From: Paraspadella gotoi
Lineage: Eukaryota; Chaetognatha
DNA length: 64,000 nt
Reading direction: 5' to 3'
NCBI GenBank assembly: GCA_051294375.1
Contig: CM119267.1
Location: forward strand, 15,850,105 to 15,914,104
The notes below the pieces were generated by a model that saw only the letters and a program-made list of their open reading frames with translations, was not told where the DNA came from and did not search any database. Below, in pieces: positions 49,816-61,318 of this stretch; the stretch's first letter is position 1, and each line of letters starts with the position of its first letter. Position numbers and translations under genes: made by a program.

Positions 49816-51898
49816 ATAGGCGCAGCTAGTTGTAATAATTGATAGATCAATTGATTTATAGATTTTTTCATATATTTATTAAGTCTGTTATGATTTGTTA
49901 TGTTACAATTTGTTATCTGTTAAGATCACAAATTGAAAGTCAGAAAATAATATTACTGCGATTTATTATCGGATTAGCTTATTACCGCTTAATTTAGGCG
50001 AAAAATCTTGCTTAAAAAAAAATTCAACATTTTTCTAATCGAGATTTCCGTTCGAATCTGACTGCCCAACTTTACAAACGAGCCTGCAAGAAATTCCGGT
50101 AGAAAACAGTTGTAAAAACACCCGATTCCGACAGCTTTGCATCTCAAGAGCTCGTTCCTTTCTTCTTGTGGAATTTGATAAAGATTTTACTATCAAACAA
50201 GCCAGGGGAAATGGACTACTCGTCTCCGGAGGATTTTCATACCTTATTTTTACTATAGAAATGAAAGAGAAATTTCACTTTTTTAAAATTACAAACGGGA
50301 TTAGGTTATGTTAGCATTATAAATGGTACTTCGAATTATGAGATTCCAAAAGCCTTGTCCCTAGAGCTCGTTCTCTTTTTCTTTTTATTATTGACCAAAT
50401 TGTTCATATTAAACCAACATGGTAAAGTGAATTGGTCTAGTTTTCATCGCGAAATTTTTATTTAAAAAGAAATTAAAAGGAAGGTTAAGAGAAAAAACTT
50501 ATTTTTCCTAATATCTTTTGAAGGAACAAAGATAAAGGGATGGCAATAGTACCAAAATGAAGCCATAATCATAGGGCACATACAAGATACAATTTTAGAA
50601 TTATTTTTGCTGAAATCTCTTTACAGGGTGAGTGTCAAACTAAGTCAAAATTATAATTAATTTTAAAACTAATGACACCCCATAAGAATAAATAAAAATT
50701 AAATTCTTTTTAATGATTCTAAAAAAAAAAAGCTAAATTGTACTCTAGTAAAACTTAAAAGTTTTTTGGATAAAGAAAATGTAAATTTTTTGTCACTTAA
50801 ATAATTGCTTGTCTAATTTTACAAGCATGCTTACAAAATTCTACAAAATATTATTCACCCCATCACAGTCTAAGTATTTATCTTTCTTTTTCACCAGCAA
50901 AAAGTAAACATTATCTTATTTTAGAGAACAGGGATGTTTACTGAAAAGAGCCAGAAGATGTTCAACTTCTTCACTTTAATGTCAGTTTTTAATAATAAAA
51001 TGGGCAAATTTTTTAATTACTCAACTTTCACAGGCTTCACAAGACATTACACTTTCACAATATCCCAATGTTAATGTAATGTATTATATTTTTTTACCTA
51101 GAAATTATAAAAGATTAACGAGCGATAGGAATCCACAACTTTCTAAAGGAAAAAAAATTAACTAGCGGAATTATAAGTTTGTAAGACTAAGAGGCAGTCA
51201 GAATCGGCGAAAATCTTAAAAGGCGAGAATGTTGAAAAAAGAGGAATTTTGGTTGTTTTTGGTCGATTTCTTCTAAACCCATGGGCCAATTTAGACGTAA
51301 CTTAAGATTTACATTATTCCAGTCATTCTCTATCCAAAAATATAAAAATATTATGAAAAAAGGTTTGGGATCGAGTTTCGGAATTTGGTTCTACTTAATT
51401 ATCGTAGGCTGATCCGACATTGTTTGCTCAAACTTGTTTTAAACTCGAGTTTTTTTACTTTTGTCGATTTTTCTGTAAATAATTTTGTTTTATTTTAGGT
51501 TTGCGCGTTAAACTTAAAGGTTTGTGCGATAATTCCAAAAGACAAAAAGACACGGCGAAGGATCACGAACATTACAAATAAAAAAGCAGAGATATTTGTT
51601 TACGCCTAATTATATAATTTTGTTGAGCTTGATGAATTATTTTTTTGAGGCTTTTTTTGGTCGTTATAAGCAGAATTGATTTAAATCATAATGATAATAA
51701 AAATATTAATGATCATTTTTAGCGGATTTTACCCGTCTCCGGAAATTTTCAATTTTATATGAAATCTTGATATTGATTTAAATATTGGCCCTGTAACGAC
51801 CGTTCTAGTCTTTTCTGACTTGTAAATATTTACAATTTGAATTCGTTTGAACAATAGATTAATTTTTGTTTTCTTTATATAGATATCTTTTTTAATTG

Positions 51899-54800
51899 AT
51901 GCATAGTTTAAGGGCTTTTATCGCCACAACATTCAACTCGTATAGGCCTGTGATAACAGGCATTAAACAAACTCATCTCCAATCGAAACCGAGATCATTT
52001 GGCGATCGAATTTTTAACCGTGAATCGCTCGTCAGCGGACTTTTTTCCACGCAATCCCGCGTGGGAGGCATGGCAGATAACCAGTTCTGTATAGAGTACG
52101 CTGCTCGTGGAACCGCGGCTTGCAAGAAATGCAAGGAAAAGATCCCCAAAGAAACGATCCGCATCGCCAAAATCACTGCGAACCCCTTCAACGATGATCC
52201 CAACGCCGTCCTTAAAAATTGGCATCACGTCAAATGTATTTTTGATGTCTTTTCCCGCGCGCGAGTTTCGACTAAGACGGTCGAAGACGTCGACGAGCTC
52301 ACTGGATGGAATACAATCAAGCCCGAGGACCGCCCGGCCATCCTTAAACTAATAGAGGAAAATTCTGCGCGGTTCGAGAAGCTCCGTGCCGGGCAAAAGA
52401 AAAAGACGCCGGTGAAAGGCGGCATTACTGATCCGTCCGTGCCGAAAGCCTCGGTCCACAATGCTGAGGGGGCGTCTCCGGCGAAAGCGTCTGGGCTTGG
52501 CGGCGGCGCGACACCTAGTTTCGTTACCAAAACCGATGTTAGTCACAAGGACAACTCGTTTCGATCGTTCAGAATTCTCGTGGCCAATATCGCCGACACA
52601 CCGGGATATTTGGACAAAACCAATCTCATTAAAAGCTACATTACCAAGGGAAATGATGGAGAATTTTTCAAGGGAGACCTATATCTCACAATGAAACTAC
52701 TTCTTCCGGGCGTCGTTAAGCGAATCTACAATCTAAATGCTAAACAGATCGTCAAACTATTCTCCCGAATGTTCGGTGCCAAGGAGGACGAGATGGTCGA
52801 GGACTTGAACAAGGGTGACGTTGCCGAGACTGTTCGTGTGTTTTTTGAGGCTGGCTCCAAAGTTTCACCATCCAAAAAAAGCGTCCTTTCCATTCAGGAC
52901 GTAGAAAACTATTTAAGCGAGTTAGAAAAGGAAACTAAAGAAGACGGTCAACTTCGCGTGCTCGAAAAAATCGCTTGCCAATGCACAGGAAATGATCTTA
53001 AGATGGTCATCAGACTCATCAAGCATGACTTGAGGATGCAAGCCGGAGCCAAGCATGTTTTGGAAGCGTTGGACAAGAACGCCTACGAGGCTTTTCAAGC
53101 TTCTCGCGACTTGATGGACGTGGTGCGAAGGACTCAAGAGGGAACCCTCGAAGTGTCGGCGTCCGTCATGACACCCGTGCTGCCGATGCTGTGCGATGCT
53201 TGCCGCACAGTAGAGATGGCTTTTAAAAAGTGTCCCAACGGCATGTACAGCGAAATCAAATACGACGGGGAACGCGTTCAAGTTCACAAACATGGTAACG
53301 AATTTAAATATTTCAGTAGGAGTTTAAAACCAGTTCTTTCCCACAAGGTAGACCTTTTCAAGGAACACATTCCCAGAGCCTTTCCAAAAGCAGACTCTCT
53401 CATGCTCGACTCTGAAGTTTTATTGATCGACACGAAAACGTCAAAGCCGCTCCCTTTTGGAACTCTCGGCGTCCACAAGAAGGACGCTTTTTCCGACGCC
53501 AATGTCTGCCTCTTTGTCTTCGACTGCATGCACTACAACGGCCAGAGTCTGATGAATCTACCGGTCAAGGAACGGCGACGTTTTCTCAACGAAAATATGG
53601 AGGAAATTCCTAATAGAATAATGTTTTCGGAAATGAAGTACGTCACCAAGCCAGACGATTTGAAAGAGATGATTGCGAGAGTCTTGTCTGAGGGTCTTGA
53701 GGGTTTAGTACTGAAGGACGTAAAGAGCATCTACGAACCAGGCAAACGACACTGGCTCAAAGTGAAAAAGGATTATCTGTTGGCGGGATCCATGGCTGAC
53801 TCCGCCGACTTGGTCGTATTGGGAGCATATTTTGGCAGTGGGAACAAAGGCGGGATGATGTCAATCTTCCTCATGGGGTGTTGGGATGAGAGAACGAATA
53901 AGTTCTGCACCGTGACGAAGTGCCATTCGGGGTTCGACGACGCTCAACTCGCTAGGCTTCAGAAGACGCTAAAAATGATTAAAATCGACAAAGACAAAAA
54001 CAGAATTCCAGCGTGGCTAAAAATTAATTCTACAAACGTCAATCTTGTTCCGGAGTTCATTGCCGAAGATCCTTTCCAGGTTACTGTTTGTAGCTTAGAT
54101 ATACTAATTTTAGGACAAATATATCTCAAAAGTATCTAGTGTAAACAAAACTGAATCTTCCTTTTAACCAGTTTTTTTTAAAAAATCGTCTTGGGGACGT
54201 AAAATTGTCACGAATTGATAATAAATGATTATAATTTGCTTTCTTCCTCCCGTCTTATTTTAGTCTCCGGTCTGGGAGATCACGGGCGCCGAGTTCACCC
54301 GGGCCGAACTTCACACCGCCGACGGAATCTCTATTCGTTTCCCCCGCGTCACGCGCGTGCGAGACAAAACTTGGAAGGAAGCGACGAGTCTATCCGGTCT
54401 CCAAGACCTCTTTAAAAAGTCCAAAGAAAAAACTGACTTTCACTCCCTTCTCGGTATCGATAAGAATGTCGATAAAGACGTTCATCCCGCTACAGCTCAA
54501 TCGCCAGATTTCAAAGCCGACGACGTTGGCCCGCCTCCTCTCAAAGTGGCCAAAGTCTCCCCGACCGAAAAGCCAACAAAGCTCGACAAGGGCAAGTTTC
54601 CGGCAAGAAAAGACGAAACCTCCACCAACGGAGCCTCCTCTGCCTTCATAGACATATTTAGCGGAATTAGGATGTACATCCCCGACGTAGAGGAGAACAA
54701 ACTCTTGCGTCGCTACTTTGTCGCCTTCGACGGTGATCTTTTAGAGGCGCACGAGAGCGAAGACGCGACGCACGTCATCGACGATGTCTGCCCCGTCGAC

Positions 54801-54899
54801 GAATCCAACTCGGTCGTGCGCGTGTCGGCGGACTGGATTTGGCACAGCGTGCGCAAAGGAGTGTTAATAAACGAAGCCGCTTACCGCGTTGTACGGTGA
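51899..54899 (+). CDS. LIG3: DNA ligase III with dual mitochondrial/nuclear start
   Basis: ATP-dependent ligase of mitochondrial DNA repair and, with XRCC1, nuclear single-strand break repair. Exons 51899-54079 and 54264-54899 give 938 aa. Residues 1-57 are Arg/Ser-rich, with one acidic pair, and fit a presequence. A second in-frame ATG at 52070 starts MADNQFCIEYAARGTAACKK, exactly where the human nuclear form begins. Domains: PARP-type zinc finger (CKKCKEKIPKETIRI, WHHVKC), DNA-binding domain, nucleotidyltransferase with the adenylated lysine in SEIKYDGERVQVHKHG, DSEVLLIDTKT, EGLEGLVLKD and WLKVKKDYL, the OB fold, and a C-terminal BRCT (residues about 855-938, ending ADWIWHSVRKGVLI). All catalytic motifs are intact. 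Confidence 0.96.
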
Positions 54900-55518
54900 A
54901 ATCTTCTGTGCCCTACTGTTTTTATTTTTTTTGACTTTGATATTTGTTAACTCTCCTTTAAGTTATAAACCAATATTGATGTATTAAATTCCAGTTTTTA
55001 TCGTTTCGTTGCTTTTTTTTTTTTTGCGACAATCATGAATCGTGATAAAGTTAACTGGGCCTGGACTGACTTTGGAGGACGTAGTACCCCCTTTTCCGGG
55101 TTTTTGATCTCAAATCGATGACTGTTTTAGTAAGCTTAATTATTTTTTTATTTTTCTCAAGAAGCAATAATTTAACTCTTCATTGAAGAATTTGTCTTTT
55201 CGTTAGTTATTTTTTGGTTTCTGAATTTTAATGAGTTGCATAGAGGCGTAATACGAATGACATAAAAAAACTACAAAGCTGAAGTAAAAGGTTTTCTTTT
55301 ATCAAAAAATATGAATTGGAGCCTGTTTTTAGCTCTCCGAATTTTGCCAGCTTACCAAAAAAATCTCAAATGAGGTTATTAACATTAAAATTTAGGAAAG
55401 CATATTTTTCTGACATACGAAAAGAGCACGTTGATAGTTTATTAAGCTGTTAATGAACAATCTCAAACTTAGATTGACGATTTCTACTTTCAGTTTAATT
55501 TCGAAATTAAGATTCATC
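54900..55518. other. Intergenic, LIG3 to MRPS27
   Basis: AT-rich, with no gene seen. TTTCTACTTTCAG ends at 55493, 25 bp before the next start codon. Confidence 0.5.
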
Positions 55519-56991
55519 ATGATATTAGCCACGGGCAGTGCTCGTTTGGGCATATGTTCGTTGATTCTTAAACGTACCGCGGGAAATTCCATTTTGAAAC
55601 CTTTGTACCGTCGAAACTTTTTAACCGAAGCCCAACAATGCGACGAAAAATGGGATAGCGTTCTCTCCGACGCATTGGGATTTGAGCCCCGCGATTTCGA
55701 AGCTTACTCAATAACTTTACAACAAAAGCTAAACTCTTCCCAATTGATCACCCCGGTGGAGATCGATCTGCTATCGCACAAACTTCAGGATGTCGACGAC
55801 ATGATGTCCTTGGAAACGTTCGAGCCGATGCTGTCTTCTGTGAGGCGTAGTCCGCTGGCTGCGAGGCTTCACCCCGGAACTTCGCACGCAATCGTCAGGG
55901 GATATCTCGATATGAACTTGGCTAATAGATTCGTGGATAAGTTGCTACCGTTCAAAGTCGACTACGGTGTTTTCTTGGACCAATACACTTCGAACCTCCT
56001 TCTCAACGACTTTGTTTCCAAGGGCGATTGGAAGAGAGCCTGTCGCATCGCCGAGGACTTGATGCTGCAGGAGACATTTTTTGATTCAATGACACGACGA
56101 GCGTGCATGATCGCCGTCCTTGAGCACTACCGTTCGGGCGGCGTAGACGACCGTGAGGAAAGATGGTCGCGCCAGGTCGAAGCTGACCGTTTAAAATTAG
56201 AAGATGAGGAGGAGGTTTTGGAATACAATCATTACAAACCCAACGGTTGGAAGGACGATCATTTCGATTTGGAGTCGCCTTGGGCGATCGTCGGGAAAAC
56301 TATGAAGTCTTTGGGCGAGGAGGAAGGCGGACGGTTAGGTGATTCTTTCGTTTTGCTGGGCGCGATGTTGGAAGGAAAAGACTCTACTAGCGAAACTCTC
56401 ACGCGTCTCTATCAATTCGACAAAGTCGTCGCCGCCGAAGTCGTGAATATGGTGCTCAAAAAGTACGAAGATTCGGACGACGTTAAAAAAGTCTTGCAAT
56501 CAATCAAATTAGAAGAATTCGATTGCGGCGACGCGCTTCGAACTTTGATCGGGGCGGATGTGAAGGAACACGAGGAACGATTCATCGAGGGTTACGGAAA
56601 GTTGCTCGCGTCTTGGGTGGAAGAACGAAACCAGGCGTTGCAGGCGGAACGGCGCAAAATTCGAGAGAGAGAACTTCGTGATCTTGCGGCCAAGCAGTTG
56701 GAAAACTTGGAGAAGCAAGAAGAGGTTCTTACTTATTTCGAAAATGAGCTCAGGGTGGAACTAATGACTCACATAGCCGAGAAATGCAGCGCGAAGGCTG
56801 AGACTGAAAAAGTACTTGATCCTTACGAGCGATATCTGCAAACGTTACATCCGGAGCTTGTGGATCTCAAGGCCAAGACTGGAAAGACTTGGCTGCCGGT
56901 TCCTTGTCGGATGACGACGAAGGCCGGTAGACAGGCTAATAGACAATATTACTTGTCCGATTATCATCGAGTGCCATGGTGGAGTATTTGA
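55519..56991 (+). CDS. MRPS27: Mitochondrial ribosomal protein mS27-like (PPR type)
   Basis: 490 aa from one exon. mS27 is a helical, PPR-related protein of the mitochondrial small subunit. I chose the ATG at 55519 because the first upstream ATG at 55453 lies before a clear splice acceptor (TTTCTACTTTCAG, ending 55493). The start gives a basic presequence (MILATGSARLGIC, LKRTAGNSILKPLYRRNF). The stretch FKVDYGVFLDQYTSNLLLND and DWKRACRIAEDLMLQETFFD aligns with the human VQYGIFPDNFTFNLLMD and VVFEVMMQEAF region. The C-terminal third is a charged coiled coil. The match is moderate, so another mitochondrial PPR-like protein is possible. It is the upstream partner of TAF6, 98 bp away. Confidence 0.75.
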   Translation: MILATGSARLGICSLILKRTAGNSILKPLYRRNFLTEAQQCDEKWDSVLSDALGFEPRDFEAYSITLQQKLNSSQLITPVEIDLLSHKLQDVDDMMSLETFEPMLSSVRRSPLAARLHPGTSHAIVRGYLDMNLANRFVDKLLPFKVDYGVFLDQYTSNLLLNDFVSKGDWKRACRIAEDLMLQETFFDSMTRRACMIAVLEHYRSGGVDDREERWSRQVEADRLKLEDEEEVLEYNHYKPNGWKDDHFDLESPWAIVGKTMKSLGEEEGGRLGDSFVLLGAMLEGKDSTSETLTRLYQFDKVVAAEVVNMVLKKYEDSDDVKKVLQSIKLEEFDCGDALRTLIGADVKEHEERFIEGYGKLLASWVEERNQALQAERRKIRERELRDLAAKQLENLEKQEEVLTYFENELRVELMTHIAEKCSAKAETEKVLDPYERYLQTLHPELVDLKAKTGKTWLPVPCRMTTKAGRQANRQYYLSDYHRVPWWSI

Positions 56992-57065
56992 CCGAGGGGG
57001 AGGGAGGGTGAAAGCAGGTTTCTTGTTAAAAACAATTGTGATAGTTGTTTAAAATTATTGTTTTG

Positions 57066-57089
57066 TTTTGCATAAGAGTTATTCTAAAG
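57066..57089 (+). promoter_or_regulatory. Candidate trans-splice acceptor before TAF6
   Basis: A T-rich tract ends in TTCTAAAG directly abutting the start codon at 57090, in a 98-bp space between genes. Confidence 0.4.
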
Positions 57090-60000
57090 ATGGGCGACGA
57101 CAAAAAATACGTTCATCTCAGCAGAGAAACTATCAAATTTTTCGCCGAGCATATAGGATTCCAGGATATACCGGAAGAAGTGAGAATCGTTTTGTTTTTG
57201 CCGTGCCCGTTGACGTACCTCTCTCGAAGCTCACGCTTACCTTTTGCCTCAGGTATGCGCCATGATGGCGGAAGACTGCGGCTACCGTTTGCGGGAAGCT
57301 ACTTATCTCGCTGCGCAGCTGATGAGAAAACATCGGCGGAAGAAATTAACCACAGACGATTTCAACCGAACTCTGCAGTCGTACGATGTTAATCCACTTC
57401 TCGGATACGGATCGAGTAAATACGGGTTTTGTACAAGGCGGTTTCTTATTTTTCTTTCTATTTAAATAATTTCCAACTTTAAAAAAAAATAAAAATACGC
57501 CAAAACGTGTCTCTTCATTTTGAACAGGTTCGGGTTCGGTCTGGAGGCCTCTGCCCGGCGACGCTACTGCTCCTTCAACTTCTGAAGGAGTCGATCTATA
57601 TTTCGCCGATGAACCGGAAGTGGACGTCGTCGCGGAAGCCCTCGATTCTGCGACTGTCTTCGATGAGCATGCCGCCGCTCCTTTGTCCGTCTCGGCACAC
57701 TGGCTTACCCAAGAGCAGTACCCGCGCGTCCTGACACCAACTGGCATAGCGACGACAGCGGCGACAGCGGCGACTGTGTTGGCTGCGTCGCCCGCCGGAG
57801 CTTCATCCTCACCTCAGCCGCAGGGATCGCCGACTCGAAAGTCGAGCGCCAATGCGGCAGCGACCCAGCAAAAAAAAATAAACGACACTCTGTTGGCGTA
57901 TTACGACTCCCTGACCAAGGCGATTCTTGGCAAGGAGGAAACTGCAATGAAGGTCGCGCTGGAGGATCTGAGAACGAACCCGCGAATATCCCCTCTAGTT
58001 CCCTACTTTGTTAACTTTGTTGCAACCGGAATAAAAACGGTAAATCACGACGTTGTTCAATTAACGAAGCTTCTTCATACAGCCAAAGCACTTGTTCAAA
58101 ATAAAAGCTTCAACCTTACCTCGAAACCGTATGTGGAACAGATAGTTTCCAGGTAAGTAGCCAGAATCCTTAAAATATTGAATTGACTTTATTTTGAGTT
58201 TTTATCTATTTGTGTCAGCATCGTTTATTGCTTGATGGAACCTCTAGTCGCTTCTATAAATCCTGTCAACGATCATTGGTCGTTAAGAGATTACGCGGCC
58301 CACCTGCTTGCCATCATATCCGCGGAATGGTCTGACAACTTAACCCACTTGGAGCACGTAATGAAGTCTTTCGAGGTAGTGCTCTGCAATTAAAATGATG
58401 CCGGAAATATTTATCAACGACTGAAGTTGGTTTAAGGACGCTCTGAAAGATTCTTCTCGGCCTTCTTGTTCTGTTTACGGCGCCGTTGCGGGTTTGACTT
58501 CCTTGGGTCACGACCAAATTCAATCTCATTTGATTCCACATCTTTCGCCCTTTCTCGCTCGATTAGAGGTGAGGCTTGGAGAACGACCGAAAAAATATCT
58601 TTATATGTAATTTTTGTTGTTTTTTTTTATCTCGCCAAACGGGCTTAAGCCCGACTTGGGCGAGATTAAGGATCGGCTCTGCTTCTTGTGACCGGAGTCG
58701 TCGTTTTTGTCGTCGTCGTCACGCTTCTTTACTATCGCAAATTATAAAAATTATTTCTATTTCTTTCTCTTTTAATTATGTCACTCTTTTTTTCTGTCGC
58801 TGCTTTTTCTGATTCGTTTAAAAACGTATTTTGCTCTGCTGCGGCTGTCCCGTTTTTTGTTTTTCTTTTTCTTTTTATCGTCGCAATCGCTTTGCATTTG
58901 CGACAATCTCGTAACGCTTTTGGGCATAAGTGGCGTAGGCGTCATCGTCGTTGTTGTCGGCGTTCCAAATTATAGATCGCCTTTTTTATGATTAAATTTG
59001 GGTGTATGAAGCTGAAAATTTATATACAGCTTCTCATTATCAATGTGCTTAAAATTGAGTCAGAACAGTTATTTAATATGTTTTGTTTGTTTTATCAAAA
59101 CAAACAAATTTTCTCTCTTTTATTTTTATATATCTTTCTCTCTCTCTTTTCTCTTTTAATTATAAGTCTTTCTTCCTCTTTCTTTTTCCTAGTTACTGAT
59201 TCATAGGGGGAAAAAACGAGTCTGCAGCTGGCTCTGCAGGGGCTTATTCTTTTTCTCTTTTTTCCTCTCCTGCTGCCTTTTAAGTCTGCAGCTGGCTCTG
59301 CAGGGGCTTTATATTTTTCTCTTTTCTCCTGCTGCTTCTGCTGCTGCCTTTTGATTGTTTTTTATTAAAAAAAAAATTGAATTAGGATTGAACTCGTAAA
59401 ATTAGGCATCGCATTCGTGCATGTTATCATTTTGCTATCGCAACAACGGGTTTTTATTTCGTTTTTTTTTCTGATTAGTTTTTTTTTTTAAAACTGTAAC
59501 TTTAATTTTCTTCGGTATTTCATTATTTTTTTTAATTGACAATCGCAAAATATAATTTTTCTTTCTGTTTATAAAATTTTTTTTTTTCAAATTTTATTTT
59601 TTTTAGTATCAAAATTTGTCGTCAATCCAGATTTTTTTTATGCTATTGCGCCGATCCTTATGCTTTCAATATTTTTACTTTTTCTTACTGACTCATACAC
59701 GCATGTTTTATTTACGATGAATAACTATCATAACTATCATAACTATCAATGAATGATTATCATCCTATCAATTGTTGGTTATCATCCTATCAATATTTGG
59801 TTATCATCCGATCAATATTTGGTTATCATCCTTTCAATATTTAGTTATCATCGCATTAATATTTAGTTATCATCGCATTAATAATTGGTTATTATCGCAG
59901 CAATAAATTACTATTACATCAATCAATCAATTATTATTACAACAATCAATCAATTACTATTATATCAATCAATTACCATTATATTAATTATTCGTTATTG

Positions 60001-61231
60001 CATCAATCATTAATTTTTTTTCCAGATTTTTTTATTAATTTTCTTTGATAGTAACCTCTGGCGAGATCACAATACTTTTAATTTTTATTTTAACGCTTCG
60101 TTTTTACCAAGAAATCCGTGGCTTCGGCTGGCATGAAATCCACGAGACGTCTGGAGCTTTTTTACGTCCAAGGTGCCGTCGTTATCGCCATCGAAAAGTA
60201 TCTTCGAGCGAAAAGTGAAGACTTTCGTTCTCGGGTAATCGAATCGATTCTCCTAAAATCGAGGCAAAGCGACGTTCCGGTCAAAGGCGAACCCGATGTT
60301 GAGGACGTTATGGGCGTTTACCGAACCGCCTATGAACAATTCGGAAGCTCATTGGCTGCGAGGTGGGTACTCGACGATCTTTTTCTAGAATCGTTGGCAT
60401 ATTACCTTTTCACTAAATATTGGAATTTAAAGATGTGTATGACATTTTGTCATGTAATCCAGGTTAGATGCGGTGATTGACAGACCTGAGGTAGCAAAGC
60501 CAATCGTTCCCATTTCCCTGTACGAAGAAGCGGAGGTCGGGAAATCCGGCGACGAAATGTTGAGCGCGATGAAGCGAGAAGTGGAGATGGAGGAGCGAAA
60601 AAAGAAGGTGAAGCAAGGAGGCGATTATGATGAAGAAGAACTCGACGATGACGAAGACGAGGAAAGGAGTTACGAATCCAACGACAACAGCGACTTTGCG
60701 GACGACCGTCTCGTCGTTCGAAGCCAAATCAGTGATCCAGGAAAGACAGGGAATTTCGTGTCAATCGGGAAAGAAAAAAAAAAATCATCGCGTCAAATGC
60801 TATTTATTTTAGGTCACGGCATTAAGCTAACCTTAAAATTGACGAAGCGCTCGCGGACGGAGACTCCGCCATCGAATTCTGCCTCGGACGGCCATCTGCA
60901 CAAAAGAAAGAAGCGAAAGGACAAAGAATCTTCCGCAGACTCTCGCTCCTCCTCAGTAGAAACCGCGGCCCTCTTCGAAGCAGCTGACATTCGCCACGCG
61001 CGACCGCCCAACTTTTGCTTTCGTGTCCTCGGCATGAATCAGAAGGAGACGTGGGAACTCTCCCGGGCCCGACCCTGGAATTTCTTGGTTCCCAAGACGC
61101 GGGAGGATCCGTTAAAGTGGCAACGGACCGAAGCCAAATCTTTCACGCCCGTAACCAAAGGAAAAATAAAAAAGGGGCGGGACAAGCTGGGACGTGCCTG
61201 TCGATCTTGTTCTGTTTTCTCCATTTTGTAA
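57090..61231 (+). CDS. TAF6: TFIID subunit TAF6
   Basis: Histone-fold and HEAT-repeat subunit of TFIID that pairs with TAF9 in core promoter recognition. Exons 57090-57179, 57253-57415, 57528-58152, 58219-58375, 58437-58568, 60112-60362 and 60463-61231 keep phase and give 728 aa. The histone fold (residues 5-75) has ETIKFFAEHIGFQDIPEE, VCAMMAEDCGYRLREATYLA and RKKLTTDDFNRTLQ. The linker contains GVDLYFADEPEVDV. The HEAT domain has LPYFVNF-like LVPYFVNFVATGIKTVNHD, VYCLMEPLVASINPVNDHW, LRDYAAHLLAII and VYGAVAGLTSLG, then GVYRTAYEQFGSSLAAR in exon 6. After residue 475 the tail is acidic and Lys-rich, without known domains. A short intron within 60750-60812 is possible. Intron 5 is 1.5 kb, unusually long for this window. 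Confidence 0.93.
58631..58664. repeat. Near-perfect 34-bp palindrome in TAF6 intron 5
   Basis: CTCGCCAAACGGGCTT meets AAGCCCGACTTGGGCGAG; the arms pair almost completely around TTAA. It is GC-rich in an otherwise AT- and CT-rich intron. Confidence 0.8.
59219..59352. repeat. 64-bp tandem duplication in TAF6 intron 5
   Basis: TCTGCAGCTGGCTCTGCAGG begins both copies, at 59221 and 59285. Each is followed by a CT-rich tail ending CTGCTGCCTTTT. Confidence 0.85.
59728..60008. repeat. Degenerate minisatellite (about 22 bp, ATCAATATTTGGTTATCATC-like)
   Basis: More than ten decaying units with cores TTATCATC and ATCAAT, grading into ATCAATCAATTATTATTAC, near the 3' end of TAF6 intron 5. Confidence 0.8.
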
Positions 61232-61299
61232 CGCCCTAGTTGACTTTTTATTTTTGTTGATCTCACTCTTTATTATCGGTAACTTTCTTGCTAGTTATA

Positions 61300-61318
61300 A
61301 TTTTCTGAACTATAAAAG
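61300..61318 (+). promoter_or_regulatory. Candidate trans-splice acceptor before the zinc-finger gene
   Basis: ATTTTCTGAACTATAAAAG abuts the start codon at 61319, in the 87-bp space after the TAF6 stop. The tract is weak, so this is the least certain of the listed acceptors. Confidence 0.35.

Larger units (their letters stand above)
48492..51898. other. 3.4-kb intergenic region with repeats
   Basis: The longest gene-poor stretch. It holds copy 2 of the dispersed repeat and its tandem tail at 49.5-49.8 kb. Elsewhere it is AT-rich with only short, domain-free frames. The 3' end carries a pyrimidine tract with TATATAG at 51882, 16 bp before the LIG3 start codon. Confidence 0.6.

Noticed and set aside
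59728-60008. A CRISPR-like array of regularly spaced repeats
   Set aside because: Units are contiguous and degenerate, without unique spacers, in a eukaryotic intron; a minisatellite explains it.
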